Source of the DNA: JAHDFB01 sp965658745
GTDB lineage: Bacteria > Bacteroidota > Bacteroidia > Chitinophagales > Saprospiraceae
Assembly: GCA_965658745.1 (NCBI GenBank)
Contig: CBFHTK010000012.1
Location: 1 to 64,000, forward strand
Reading direction: 5' to 3'
Length of the DNA stretch: 64,000 bases
Shown here piece by piece: positions 1 to 8,624 of this stretch (position 1 is its first letter; the number at the start of each line of letters is the position of its first letter). The translations under genes and the position numbers were made by a program. The notes below the pieces were generated by a model. That model worked only from the letters and a program-made list of their open reading frames with translations, did no database searches and was not told the DNA's origin.

Positions 1-104
1 ATGTACAACCCGAAATGAAAAACATCCACAGGCTTTGTATTCTAAGGGCAAGATGAGAGGAAAGTTCTATTATCCCGTTTAAAGCGTTCAGCAAGGTATG
101 ATTG

Positions 105-1269
105 TTAAAGACCTACCTGCGCATGTTCGCTGCGGAATAAATGTAAATTCGTTACATAATAAGTAACACCCAAGATTTCAAAGTGAAAGTTTTGACCATC
201 TAGGCATGTTACATCAAATTTATTATATACCTGAAGTTCATTAAATGCCTGTCGTAGCGTTTTCAGGATTTCCAATGGACTCCATATTTATACTAATGAA
301 GCTCGACATTTTTTGATCATTGTTAAGCTTATGTTTAAAGAGTAGTAACGGACTTGTACCCGCTAAAAATGGACTTCCTTCTTCACACTCTATGGTTTCC
401 GTTCCATAGTAAAATGTCAAATTTTCAGCTGGCAGACAACCTACTTGATCATTAACAACACACCCGAGATCTGCATCGATCCATAATCCAAAATAGAAGT
501 TTGACAAAGACTGTTTACCATGGTAAATTGCCTTCATATCGATCATCGATGAAAATGCAAGCTCAATTGCAGCCGAATTTATACTGGAGTTGACTAGAAA
601 TTCCATTTGTATTGGGTCTTCGTTGTCTTCTTGCATATCATTACTAACCCAGAAGGTGGACTCTGTGCCTCGAATTAACGGATAACCGCCCTCTAGTGGC
701 TCGTATTGGCCATTACCGTTTCGATCCTTAAACTCAGCCAAGCCTCCCTGGTTTGATTGGGGTAATTCAAATCCAAACTTTTGTTCAAAATGAGGATTAC
801 CTATTGCAGGATAAAACATAATATCATCGGAAGTAGACTCAGTTATTTGTCCATCTGCTTCATAGTCTAGAATATGATCATCTATATTCGCTCGTTTGAC
901 TGTAAATCCTTGATTCCAATTTTCACAAGTAATTTCGTCAACCAAACCTGCATCATCGTTCAACAATCCCGGTTGATAATTTTCAAAATCCAAATATTGC
1001 TTTGCAGATACCCTCAATGAATTAGTGGCATCAATTCCACCCATCCAAATACCGCCTTAATATATTACTGGCAAAGTATTCCCATCAGTAGCTTTGAGAA
1101 TGTAGCCTGACTCAAAATCGGAATCGGAATAGAATGTCATATCCATTCGCTGACTAATCTCTAGATCTTCTAGATCATGTTTCTCAGAGTTGCTGTCGAC
1201 ATCGCATTGGCCATAACCTAGGCCAAAAGAAGTAATTATAATCAAAAAGAAAGCGAAAATTGATTTCAT
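105..1269 (-). pseudogene. Broken T9SS-type secreted surface protein (nonsense codon and probable frameshift)
   Basis: Reading from 1269, a 70-residue segment begins with a clear signal peptide (MKSIFAFFLIIITSFGLGYG, then Q) and ends at a TAA at 1057-1059. Without changing frame, coding sense resumes directly after that stop (GGIWMGGIDA) and runs to 241. The text around the stop, LPVIY-stop-GGIWMGGIDA, matches the large Bacteroidota family of sorted surface proteins that carry an 'S/AGGLWIGGLDA' motif near the N-terminus, and the later DRNGNGQYEPLEGGYP motif also fits that family. A single base change (for example TCA to TAA) would explain the stop. After 241 the same sense seems to continue in another frame to about 105, so a frameshift near 241-256 is likely. 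No C-terminal sorting domain is present. I infer a pseudogene; consensus errors are the alternative. Confidence 0.7.
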
Positions 1270-1358
1270 ATGGGAATTTTTGCTAATCTACGAACATTAA
1301 GTTTAAAGGTCAAGGGCTCTTGCGATGCAATGACTTCCAAGAGGAGTTAAATACAAAA

Positions 1359-1393
1359 AAAAGAGACTGTCTGCTTATGAGACAGTCTCTTTT
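1359..1393. terminator. Bidirectional intrinsic terminator
   Basis: A perfect 14-bp inverted repeat (AAAAGAGACTGTCT / AGACAGTCTCTTTT) encloses a 7-base loop, with A and T tracts at its two ends. It lies just past the stop codon of the repeat lipoprotein on the minus strand and between it and the broken gene. Confidence 0.85.
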
Positions 1394-1418
1394 CTATAGT
1401 TTTATAAATATGCTATAC

Positions 1419-2057
1419 TTATTCACATAAATCTTTTGCATCAAGTAGTTCCTCTTTTGAATTGATTTCTTGAGTAGAACCATCTGCAAACGTAATCGTG
1501 ATTGGAAATTCAATCGAAGGTCGTTCAGTTGTATCTGGATTCTCTACTTTCCAAGCTCTTATGGCTTTTTTCACTGCACGCCGATGTTGCACTTCTTCAG
1601 ATGTTCCGTCAGGAAAAAGTATGGTTATAGGGTATACTAATCTGAAACAAGGCTTGATGTGGCCATTTTCCTTTCTACATTCTCGCACAAAGCTTCTTAA
1701 TTCCTTTCTGTCTGCCACAGTTACTAACTCTCCATCTTGTGTTAACAATTCAACTGGATATGATAACCTTGGTCTTTTACCTTTACCTTGGTTTTCAAGT
1801 CGCCATTCTTTGATAGCTTCTCTTATCTCTTCTTTAGTTTCATAAGATTCAATTTCTCCATCGGGATATTCAATATCTACAGGAAAGATTAATTCAAAAC
1901 AGCCACCTTGGCCGGATCTAGTTTCTATTGCTAGATTACTTGTGGTATTATCCGCATATTCTTCTGCTTCATCGAGACTAACCGATCTTTCACATGACGA
2001 AAGAATGAAAACAGAAAACATTAGATACATGGAATATTTAAACCAATTACTTGTCAT
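1419..2057 (-). CDS. Lipoprotein with four tandem ~38-residue repeats
   Basis: The product has 212 residues from the ATG at 2057. I prefer this start over the one 15 codons upstream because it places a type II signal peptide at the terminus, with lipobox LSSC and Cys22 as the lipidated residue. The rest is four copies of one repeat at about residues 53-92, 97-133, 137-175 and 181-212. Each has the pattern aromatic/aliphatic-Pro-x-x-(x)-x-x-x-DG, then a charged helix (for example FPVDIEYPDG, YPVELLTQDG, YPITILFPDG, FPITITFADG). Odd copies start with Cys-Phe and end in Trp- or Cys-containing helices; even copies start with a Pro-rich RP segment, so the repeats may work as two pairs. Similar repeats occur in hypothetical Bacteroidota lipoproteins. 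The function is unknown. It is monocistronic, with a strong terminator downstream. Confidence 0.8.
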   Translation of the reverse strand: MTSNWFKYSMYLMFSVFILSSCERSVSLDEAEEYADNTTSNLAIETRSGQGGCFELIFPVDIEYPDGEIESYETKEEIREAIKEWRLENQGKGKRPRLSYPVELLTQDGELVTVADRKELRSFVRECRKENGHIKPCFRLVYPITILFPDGTSEEVQHRRAVKKAIRAWKVENPDTTERPSIEFPITITFADGSTQEINSKEELLDAKDLCE

Positions 2058-2188
2058 AATACTGAAATTTAGATTGTAAGATAATAGTTTGGTGGCCACC
2101 ATTTCAACATCATAGACTTTTTGTGGATCAATTGGTTTAATTAGAAAAGAAGTTTTTCTGAGAATTACTTGGAAAATAGCTAGACATT

Positions 2189-2884
2189 TTAGTTTTCAGT
2201 AACATTGAGTAGCTTTTTTACCATGTATTGGATCATATCATTTGTTAATGCTCTCGCATCGCCTTCCTTACAATCTTTATTATCTGTTACTTCTGGCAAG
2301 TGAATCAGATAGTATTCATTGTTCAATGACATATCCATTATTGTTGTTGCCAAAGCCATGGGGTACTTATAGCTACCATCAACCTCCGAAATAACTTTAC
2401 TTAAAGTCTGGACAAGTTTCTTATAATTCATGTAAAAGCCATTGTTTTTCAAATCATCCACCTTTTTGTGATGATATACTTTGGTAGCATTTTCAACAAC
2501 GAGTCTGTGCAAACCGCTTTGGTCTATATAATCGGGAACATTGGAATTTTCAAGTGAATTAATCAAAGATGTAATCATTATATCTAGCTTGTCAATGGGT
2601 AATTTGACATTTCTACTGTCCATTAACAAAATGTAGTGCATATAATCCCAGTACCACGCAACTAAGTATGATAATAATTTGTATTTATTTTCAAAGTATC
2701 TATAGACAGAAGCTTCGGTAGAATCCATTTCTTTTGCTAACTTTTTGAAATTGAATTCTTCAAAGCCTAGTCTATTAAATAGCGAAATTGAATGGAAAAT
2801 AATCTTTTTCCCAAGTGAGGTTTCTGTTGGGTTTTTAAGGGAAATTGAAGGATTTACCTCTATACTTATGTTGACCTTTGGCAT
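2189..2884 (-). CDS. TetR/AcrR-family transcriptional regulator
   Basis: A 231-residue protein. Residues about 25-75 form the TetR-type helix-turn-helix: a helix with LFNRLGFEEFNFKKLAKEM, then the recognition part TEASVYRYFENKYKLLSYL, typical of TetR repressors. The remaining all-helical part would be the ligand-binding and dimerization domain; it is not similar to a named subfamily I can recognise. The gene is divergent from the ABC/HlyD/TolC export operon and shares its short promoter region, which contains a 6-3-6 palindrome, so it most likely represses that operon and itself until an inducer binds. The inducer cannot be read from the sequence. Confidence 0.88.
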   Translation of the reverse strand: MPKVNISIEVNPSISLKNPTETSLGKKIIFHSISLFNRLGFEEFNFKKLAKEMDSTEASVYRYFENKYKLLSYLVAWYWDYMHYILLMDSRNVKLPIDKLDIMITSLINSLENSNVPDYIDQSGLHRLVVENATKVYHHKKVDDLKNNGFYMNYKKLVQTLSKVISEVDGSYKYPMALATTIMDMSLNNEYYLIHLPEVTDNKDCKEGDARALTNDMIQYMVKKLLNVTEN

Positions 2885-2902
2885 AGTAAAAATATTTATA
2901 TC

Positions 2903-2917
2903 AATAGTAAAACTATT
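2903..2917. promoter_or_regulatory. Candidate operator palindrome between tetR-like gene and export operon
   Basis: A perfect inverted repeat AATAGT-AAA-ACTATT lies in the 77-base divergent intergenic region. Its position and symmetry suit a dimeric TetR-type repressor covering both promoters. This is inferred from position; no consensus for this regulator is known to me. Confidence 0.45.
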
Positions 2918-2961
2918 ATTTATAAAAGTTGTTTATTGTTTTGTAAAATAATTTGAGCTCA

Positions 2962-4626
2962 ATGACATTATTAAAAAGACTGAATCCGATTCAGAGACTC
3001 TTCAGATTAATACAAATTGATAAAAAAGAGATTTATCAAGTATATATATATGCCCTCTTTAATGGTCTTGTCAATTTGTCAATGCCCTTGGGTATCCAAG
3101 CAATCATAAATCTTATACAAGGGGCGGAAGTTTCCACAGCATGGATAGTTCTAGTAAGTTTTGTTATTCTTGGGGTTTTGTTTACTGGAATATTACAGAT
3201 GCTTCAACTACGTTTGGTGGAGGATATTTCTCAAAAGATATTTAACAGAGCGTCTTTTGAATTTGCCTATCGGATTCCCAAAATTCAGTTCAAAGAGCTC
3301 TACAACTACTATGCTCCAGAACTAGCTAATAGATTTTTTGATACAATAACAATTCAGAAAGGTCTTCCTAAGCTTTTAATTGACTTCTCATTGGCTGCTT
3401 TTCAAATTTTAGTTGGGCTTATTGTACTAAGTTTATATCATCCATTTTTCGTGATCTTTGGTCTGTTACTTATCGTTTTGGTATACTCAATAATTGCTAT
3501 TTCAGGTCCTCTGGGTCTGAAGACGAGTCTCCAAGAGTCCAAATATAAATATCAAGTCGCTCACTGGTTGGAAGAAATTGCCAGAACAAAGCTTTCCTTT
3601 AAACTTACTCACCGACCGGAAATCTCACTAAAGAAAACTGATGAATTTGTTTCGAGTTATCTCAAATCAAGAGAAAATCACTTTAGAATTCTAATACGTC
3701 AATTCATAGCTTTAGTAGGTTTTAAAGTTCTTATCGCTGCAGGATTGCTAATTATAGGTAGTCTTTTAGTATTTCAACAACAAATGAACATTGGGCAATT
3801 TGTAGCTGCTGAAATCATAATCTTGCTTATTATGAATAGTGTTGAAAAGCTAATTCAATCTCTTGATTCAATCTACGATGTTCTGACTGCCTTAGAGAAA
3901 ATTGGATACGTAACAGACATGAAGCTTGATAAAGATGATGGGATATGTATTCCTGAAGAGGTAGAAGAATTTAGTTTAGAAGCACGTGACTTGTGTTTCG
4001 AGTATCCTGATTCTCGACATTCAATTCTACATAATGTAAATCTTAAGATTGAGCAAGGAGAATCGGTATTGATTTCAGGACCTGCTGGAAGTGGAAAGTC
4101 TACATTAATCGGATTGCTTTCAGGTATACTGGAGCCTACTGATGGAGTAATAAAGTATAATGGTTTTCCAATGCAATCTTTGGATTTTGAATCGCTCAAA
4201 AGGCATATTGGATACGCTGTTAGTAATCATTCTATTTTTCTTGGATCGTTACTGGAGAATATCACGATGGGTAAAGATGACATTGCCCACGATAATATAA
4301 TGAAAACAATAAAGATTGTCCATCTTGAAGATTTTGTTGCTGGTCTTAAAGATGGATTAGATACTGAATTAGATCCTGAAGCAAAGCGAATACCTAGAAG
4401 TGTGAGCAACAAGATCGTTTTGGCACGAGCCATAATCAACAAGCCAAAACTATTAATTCTAGAGGACCCTCTTGATCATGTACCAGTGCATGAAAAAAGA
4501 AGTATCCTTGAGGCGCTAACTGAAGAAGGTAATCCTTGGTCGATTATCGTTTCTTCAGTTGATATGATTTGGAGGGATTTTATTCCTAGAGAAATAGACT
4601 TGGATTCCAAAAATCAAGTCAAATAA
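2962..4626 (+). CDS. ABC exporter subunit (fused membrane and ATPase domains) with degenerate ATPase motifs
   Basis: A 554-residue ABC half-transporter. About six membrane segments occupy residues 20-310, followed by a nucleotide-binding domain. No N-terminal C39 peptidase domain is present. Walker A is intact (GPAGSGKST, 373-381). The rest is unusual: the Q-loop position reads AVSNHS instead of VPQ/VSQ, the LSGGQ signature is replaced by PRSVSNK (478-484), Walker B reads LLILED with the acidic pair reversed (501-502), and the switch histidine is missing (IIVSSVD). I chose the ATG at 2962; a TTG at 2953 is in frame but less likely. The HlyD-type adaptor gene starts 8 bases downstream and a TolC-type gene follows, so the three should form a type I-like exporter. 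The cargo is unknown. Confidence 0.85.
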   Translation: MTLLKRLNPIQRLFRLIQIDKKEIYQVYIYALFNGLVNLSMPLGIQAIINLIQGAEVSTAWIVLVSFVILGVLFTGILQMLQLRLVEDISQKIFNRASFEFAYRIPKIQFKELYNYYAPELANRFFDTITIQKGLPKLLIDFSLAAFQILVGLIVLSLYHPFFVIFGLLLIVLVYSIIAISGPLGLKTSLQESKYKYQVAHWLEEIARTKLSFKLTHRPEISLKKTDEFVSSYLKSRENHFRILIRQFIALVGFKVLIAAGLLIIGSLLVFQQQMNIGQFVAAEIIILLIMNSVEKLIQSLDSIYDVLTALEKIGYVTDMKLDKDDGICIPEEVEEFSLEARDLCFEYPDSRHSILHNVNLKIEQGESVLISGPAGSGKSTLIGLLSGILEPTDGVIKYNGFPMQSLDFESLKRHIGYAVSNHSIFLGSLLENITMGKDDIAHDNIMKTIKIVHLEDFVAGLKDGLDTELDPEAKRIPRSVSNKIVLARAIINKPKLLILEDPLDHVPVHEKRSILEALTEEGNPWSIIVSSVDMIWRDFIPREIDLDSKNQVK

Positions 4627-4634
4627 ATTAGACT

Positions 4635-6005
4635 ATGCTTAATATCACTAATAACACAATAGAGAGTAAAGTCGTACAAGACAATTATTCTGCTTTCAAT
4701 ACCCTTAGAGCCAAAAAGCACTCAACTGCATTAATTAAGATTCTGTTGATTATGGGATTTGTCGCTGTGACAGCCATGTTTCTTCCATGGACTCAGAATA
4801 TTCGTTCAAAAGGATATGTAACCACGCTTCTTCCTGATCAAAGACCTCAAACTATTCAAGCTCTTATTGGGGGTAAAATTGAAAAATGGTACATTAGAGA
4901 GGGTCAAGTTGTTCAAGCTGGTGACACTATCCTCAAAGTTACAGAGGTCAAAGAAGAGTACTTAGATCCAGAATTGTTGGACCGAACTCAAGGGCAGATT
5001 GATGCAAAGATTGGATCCGCTGACTCATATGAAAAGAAAGCGCAACGATTAGAAGAACAGTATCAAGCTTTACTTAAAGGAAGAGAAATTAAGTTGACGC
5101 AAAATGAAATTAAAATTCAAACTACCAAGCTAAAAATTGAAAGTGATAGCATGGAGTTGGTGGCGATCCAGCTAAAGCAAGTAATTGCTGAAAAGCAATT
5201 GGTCCGTATCAAGTCTCTTTATGATGATGGGATTAAGTCTCTTACGGACTTGGAAGCAAAACGCATGAGTGTACAGGAGGCAAATGCTAAAGCTACATCC
5301 TTGATTAATAAGATAAACGCTCACAGAAATGAACTAGACAATCTAGTTGCCAACAAGCTTGGTATTATCAACGAATACGCTGATAAGCTTGCGAAAAGTA
5401 GTTCCGATAGGATGTCTGCATTATCTAGCAAATTTGATAGTGACGCAAGCGTAAACAAACTTAAATCACAATTTAATGCTTACGAGGTAAGACAGAAAAA
5501 CTACTTCATTACATCGCCGATTGATGGTATGATAACTGAATCTTTACAGAATGGTATTGGAGAGATTATCAAAAATGGTGATAAGGTAGTAAATATAGTT
5601 CCCACAGAATACCAGCTTGCAGTAGAAACTTATGTAGAAGCATTCGACATGCCGCTTTTGGCAATTGGGGAAAAAGTCAGGATTCAATTTGACGGATGGC
5701 CAGCAATTGTTTTCAGCGGTTGGCCAAATAATAGTTCTGGTACGTTTGGAGGGAAGATTTTCGCAATAGATAATGATGTCAGTAAAAATGGAAAGTATCG
5801 AATTCTTGTTGCTCCAGATGAAGAAGACAAAGCTTGGCCTGAACAACTGCGTGTTGGTGGTGGTGCTAATACAATCACACTCTTAAAAGACGTGCGTGTA
5901 GGATATGAGATATGGAGACAATTGAACGGTTTTCCTCCAGACTTCTATGAGAAAGAGGAAGAAGAGGCTTTGAAAACAAAGGCTCCATTAAGGAAATTCA
6001 AATAG
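4635..6005 (+). CDS. HlyD-family periplasmic adaptor (membrane fusion protein)
   Basis: The 456-residue protein has a cytoplasmic N-terminus and one membrane anchor at about residues 35-52. Half of a lipoyl-like domain follows (IGGKIEKWYIREGQVVQAGD, about 75-97), then a long coiled-coil hairpin (about 115-275, rich in E, K, Q and L), the second lipoyl half (SPIDGMITESLQNGIGEIIKNGD), and a beta-barrel domain. This is the normal adaptor architecture linking an inner-membrane ABC exporter to a TolC-type channel. The C-terminus ends in a charged EKEEEEALK tail. It sits between the ABC and TolC-like genes with short spacings (8 and about 42 bases), so the set is one operon. Confidence 0.9.
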   Translation: MLNITNNTIESKVVQDNYSAFNTLRAKKHSTALIKILLIMGFVAVTAMFLPWTQNIRSKGYVTTLLPDQRPQTIQALIGGKIEKWYIREGQVVQAGDTILKVTEVKEEYLDPELLDRTQGQIDAKIGSADSYEKKAQRLEEQYQALLKGREIKLTQNEIKIQTTKLKIESDSMELVAIQLKQVIAEKQLVRIKSLYDDGIKSLTDLEAKRMSVQEANAKATSLINKINAHRNELDNLVANKLGIINEYADKLAKSSSDRMSALSSKFDSDASVNKLKSQFNAYEVRQKNYFITSPIDGMITESLQNGIGEIIKNGDKVVNIVPTEYQLAVETYVEAFDMPLLAIGEKVRIQFDGWPAIVFSGWPNNSSGTFGGKIFAIDNDVSKNGKYRILVAPDEEDKAWPEQLRVGGGANTITLLKDVRVGYEIWRQLNGFPPDFYEKEEEEALKTKAPLRKFK

Positions 6006-6047
6006 TATATGGAAATCGATTCTTTGATATTCAAATATGCATATCCT

Positions 6048-7448
6048 ATGAAACTAACTACAACTCTGTTTGTGATAGCCTTCTCCTTTGTTGGTAGCGC
6101 ATATGGACAAGATGTGCTATCGTTTGATGATTTTATCGGCTTAGTAAAAGAGAATCATCCTGTCGCACAACAAGTCAATTTGATGACTAAGAATGTTGAA
6201 GCGAACCGCATGATGGCAAGAGGGCAATTTGATCCAAAAATTGAAGCTAGCTCTGAGAATAAAAGATTTGAAGGGTCCAATTACTTTCAGCTTAATCAAG
6301 CAAAAGTAAAAGTTCCAACATGGTTTGGAATAGAATTGAACGCAGGTTTTGAGAGTGCCGATGGAATCTATACAGACAATAGTGATAACTTGCCTGACAG
6401 GGGTATCTGGAACGCAGGTATTAGTGTTCCACTAGCAAAGAATTTTATTATTGATGAAAGGAGGGCAGCTTTAAGACAGGCGAAAGTATTTGCGAGAGCA
6501 ACTGAGCAAGAACAGATTTTGGCTTTTAATGATCTCTTACAAGTAGCAGCTGATGTCTACATAGATTGGCAATACAATCAGGAATTGTTAAAACTAGCTA
6601 TAAATGGTGTTGACTTAGCTTTTAATCGATGGAAGGATACGAAGTCCTCTTTTATTCAAGGAGATAAACCAGCAATTGATACCTTGGAATCATATATCAA
6701 TTACGTCACTCGAGAGTCTCAAAGAATAGAATTCTTGCAAGAGCTTGAAAATGCAAGGTTAGCGGTTGAGAATTTACTTTGGAGAGATGGATATATACCA
6801 TTGGAATTGGAAGTAGGTGTTGAGCCAGATTCACTGAATCAGTCATTCCTGCAAAGACAAATGGATAGCTTGTCACTTATAAGAGCGCAGCTTATAGCTT
6901 CGCATCCTGAATTGGTTCTCTATGACACCAAAGTAGAGTCACTTGAAATCGACAATCGTCTTCAAAGGGAATCGCTTAAACCAGATCTGCGAGTTCAGTT
7001 CAACCCTTTACTTGCAACGGACGATCAATCCTTGTTTGCACCATATAATACCAACAATTATAAATGGGGTGCGAGTCTGTCCTACCCTCTCTTGTTGAGA
7101 AAAGAACGAGGAAAAATTAGAATGACAAATATCAAAATAGAAACGACCCAATTGGATGCTAAGATCAAGGAACAATCCATTATCCAGCTTTTAGATACGT
7201 ATGAAAATACTGTAGAGCAGACAATTGCAAAAAATGTTTTACTCAATACTAATATTAACAACTATTTCAATCTCTTGAGAGCTGAAAGGCGTAAGTTTGA
7301 TATTGGCGAGAGCTCCGTTTTTCTTCTTAATAGTCGTGAAACAAAGTATTTGGAAAGTCAACAGAAACTTCTTGGGGGATTGCAGAAACTACTTCAAAGC
7401 AGGGTCATATATCTTTACTATACTGGTCGCCTTTCTCAAACAATTTAA
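6048..7448 (+). CDS. TolC-family outer membrane efflux channel
   Basis: I start at the ATG at 6048, which gives a signal peptide ending SAYG-Q; an in-frame ATG 13 codons earlier would put a charged, aromatic stretch in front. The mature protein of about 445 residues shows the TolC/OEP pattern of two repeats of long amphipathic helices with short strand segments. Helix-rich stretches such as FARATEQEQILAFNDLLQVA and the closing RVIYLYYTGRL are characteristic. It forms the outer membrane duct for the preceding ABC and HlyD-type subunits. The next reading frame begins 9 bases after its stop, so the pyruvate-kinase-like remnant was probably the fourth gene of this operon. Confidence 0.88.
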   Translation: MKLTTTLFVIAFSFVGSAYGQDVLSFDDFIGLVKENHPVAQQVNLMTKNVEANRMMARGQFDPKIEASSENKRFEGSNYFQLNQAKVKVPTWFGIELNAGFESADGIYTDNSDNLPDRGIWNAGISVPLAKNFIIDERRAALRQAKVFARATEQEQILAFNDLLQVAADVYIDWQYNQELLKLAINGVDLAFNRWKDTKSSFIQGDKPAIDTLESYINYVTRESQRIEFLQELENARLAVENLLWRDGYIPLELEVGVEPDSLNQSFLQRQMDSLSLIRAQLIASHPELVLYDTKVESLEIDNRLQRESLKPDLRVQFNPLLATDDQSLFAPYNTNNYKWGASLSYPLLLRKERGKIRMTNIKIETTQLDAKIKEQSIIQLLDTYENTVEQTIAKNVLLNTNINNYFNLLRAERRKFDIGESSVFLLNSRETKYLESQQKLLGGLQKLLQSRVIYLYYTGRLSQTI

Positions 7449-7457
7449 TAGGTTCTT

Positions 7458-8517
7458 ATGAAGCTGAACAATCTTGAGCGTGAATTAGAAAAGATTTACC
7501 AAGACTTGGTTAATCATGAATTCATAGCAAATCAAATTGCAGGAAAGGTTCATCTGGGCCTAAAATCAGAATAGGTGAAATCCAAAGTACAAAGAAAAGG
7601 AAGAAGCAAATTAACTATATTTCAATCAAAAAAGGAGACCATATAGTAGTTCACGAATCAGCAGTTGTTGGTCACTCTGCTAAGTATGGCAAAAAGAGTG
7701 AGCTGATTAAAGCCGCTAGTATCTCCATTACAAGTGATCAAGTAATTAAAGATTTAGCTGTAGGAGAACGAATCCTTTTCGACAACGGTAAAATCGAAAC
7801 CAAAATAATCGGAAAATCAAAAAACAAAAAGTAAAAGCAATTGTAATCAACGATTCAGATAAAAGACTGAAGTTACGATCAGATAAAGGAGTAAATTTCC
7901 CTGATTCTGTTCTTACATTACCATCACTTACAGAAAAAGATACAGTAAACATCCCATTTGCTTTGGAGTACGCTGATATTATTGGTTATTCTTTTGTGAG
8001 ACATGTGCATGATGTCGAATATTTAATTGAAGTTTTGCAAAGCAGTAAGAAGAAAAAGATGCCAGGAATTGTTCTTAAGATTGAGAACAAAGAGGCTTTT
8101 GAACGATTACCGATGCTATTAATGAAGGCAATGCAACTTCCCAAAATAGGGGTCTTGATTTCAAGAGGGGACCTTGCAATAGAGCTTGGTGCCGAACGAA
8201 TCACAGAAGTTCAAGATCAAATTATGTGGATTTGTGAAGCAGCTCATATTCCGGTAATTTGGGCGACACAAGTGCACGAAAATCTAACCAAAACTGGGAT
8301 AGCATCAAGAACTGAAGTTTCTGATGCTTCTATTGGTGCAAAAGCCGAATGTGTGATGTTAAACAATGGTAGATATATACATAAAGCTGTATCGACTTTA
8401 TCTGATATCCTAATTCGGATGGAGAAACACCTCAGCAAAAAGAAAAGTAGAATGCGATCATTGGCCATTGCTTCGTATAACATGAGAGAAATACAAAGAC
8501 AAATTCTAAAAGTCTAG
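7458..8517 (+). pseudogene. Frameshifted, shortened pyruvate-kinase-like gene
   Basis: Three reading frames join into one pyruvate-kinase-like protein. The first starts at ATG 7458 (MKLNNLERELEKIYQDL), a helical lead like that of long bacterial pyruvate kinases, and reads KVHLGLKSE-stop. Shifting one base there restores GPKIRIGEIQ, the conserved GPKIR motif. The second frame includes the B-domain (KGDHIVVHE, AVGERILFDNG) and ends in an A-rich run near 7815-7835. The third gives NFPDSVLTLPSLTEKD, then RGDLAIELG, PVIWATQVHENL and TEVSDA, corresponding to the catalytic barrel. The N-terminal half of the barrel before GPKIR is absent, so there is also a large internal deletion. Both shifts can be fixed by adding one base. 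I infer a decayed gene; homopolymer errors could explain the shifts but not the deletion. Confidence 0.75.
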
Positions 8518-8573
8518 AGCATCATGAAATAACTAGTCGCTTAATTAAGCGTATTTCCTCATACAACGAAAAA

Positions 8574-8599
8574 AGGCCCTCGAAAAACTTCAAGGGCCT
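8574..8599 (-). terminator. Intrinsic terminator of the M1 peptidase gene
   Basis: On the minus strand an AGGCCCTTGAA...CGAGGGCCT hairpin is followed by a run of six T. It lies about 25 bases beyond the stop codon of the peptidase gene and may also stop transcripts from the convergent export operon. Confidence 0.8.
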
Positions 8600-8624
8600 C
8601 ATTTGTTTACCTTTTCTTACTCAA

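Noticed and set aside
1..104. Possible CDS or element at the left edge
   Set aside because: All frames are short and no motif is recognisable; probably the decayed end of the broken surface protein gene.
1498..1845. Plus-strand frame of 115 codons
   Set aside because: It lies entirely antisense to the repeat lipoprotein, which has a signal peptide and internal repeats; no independent coding sign.
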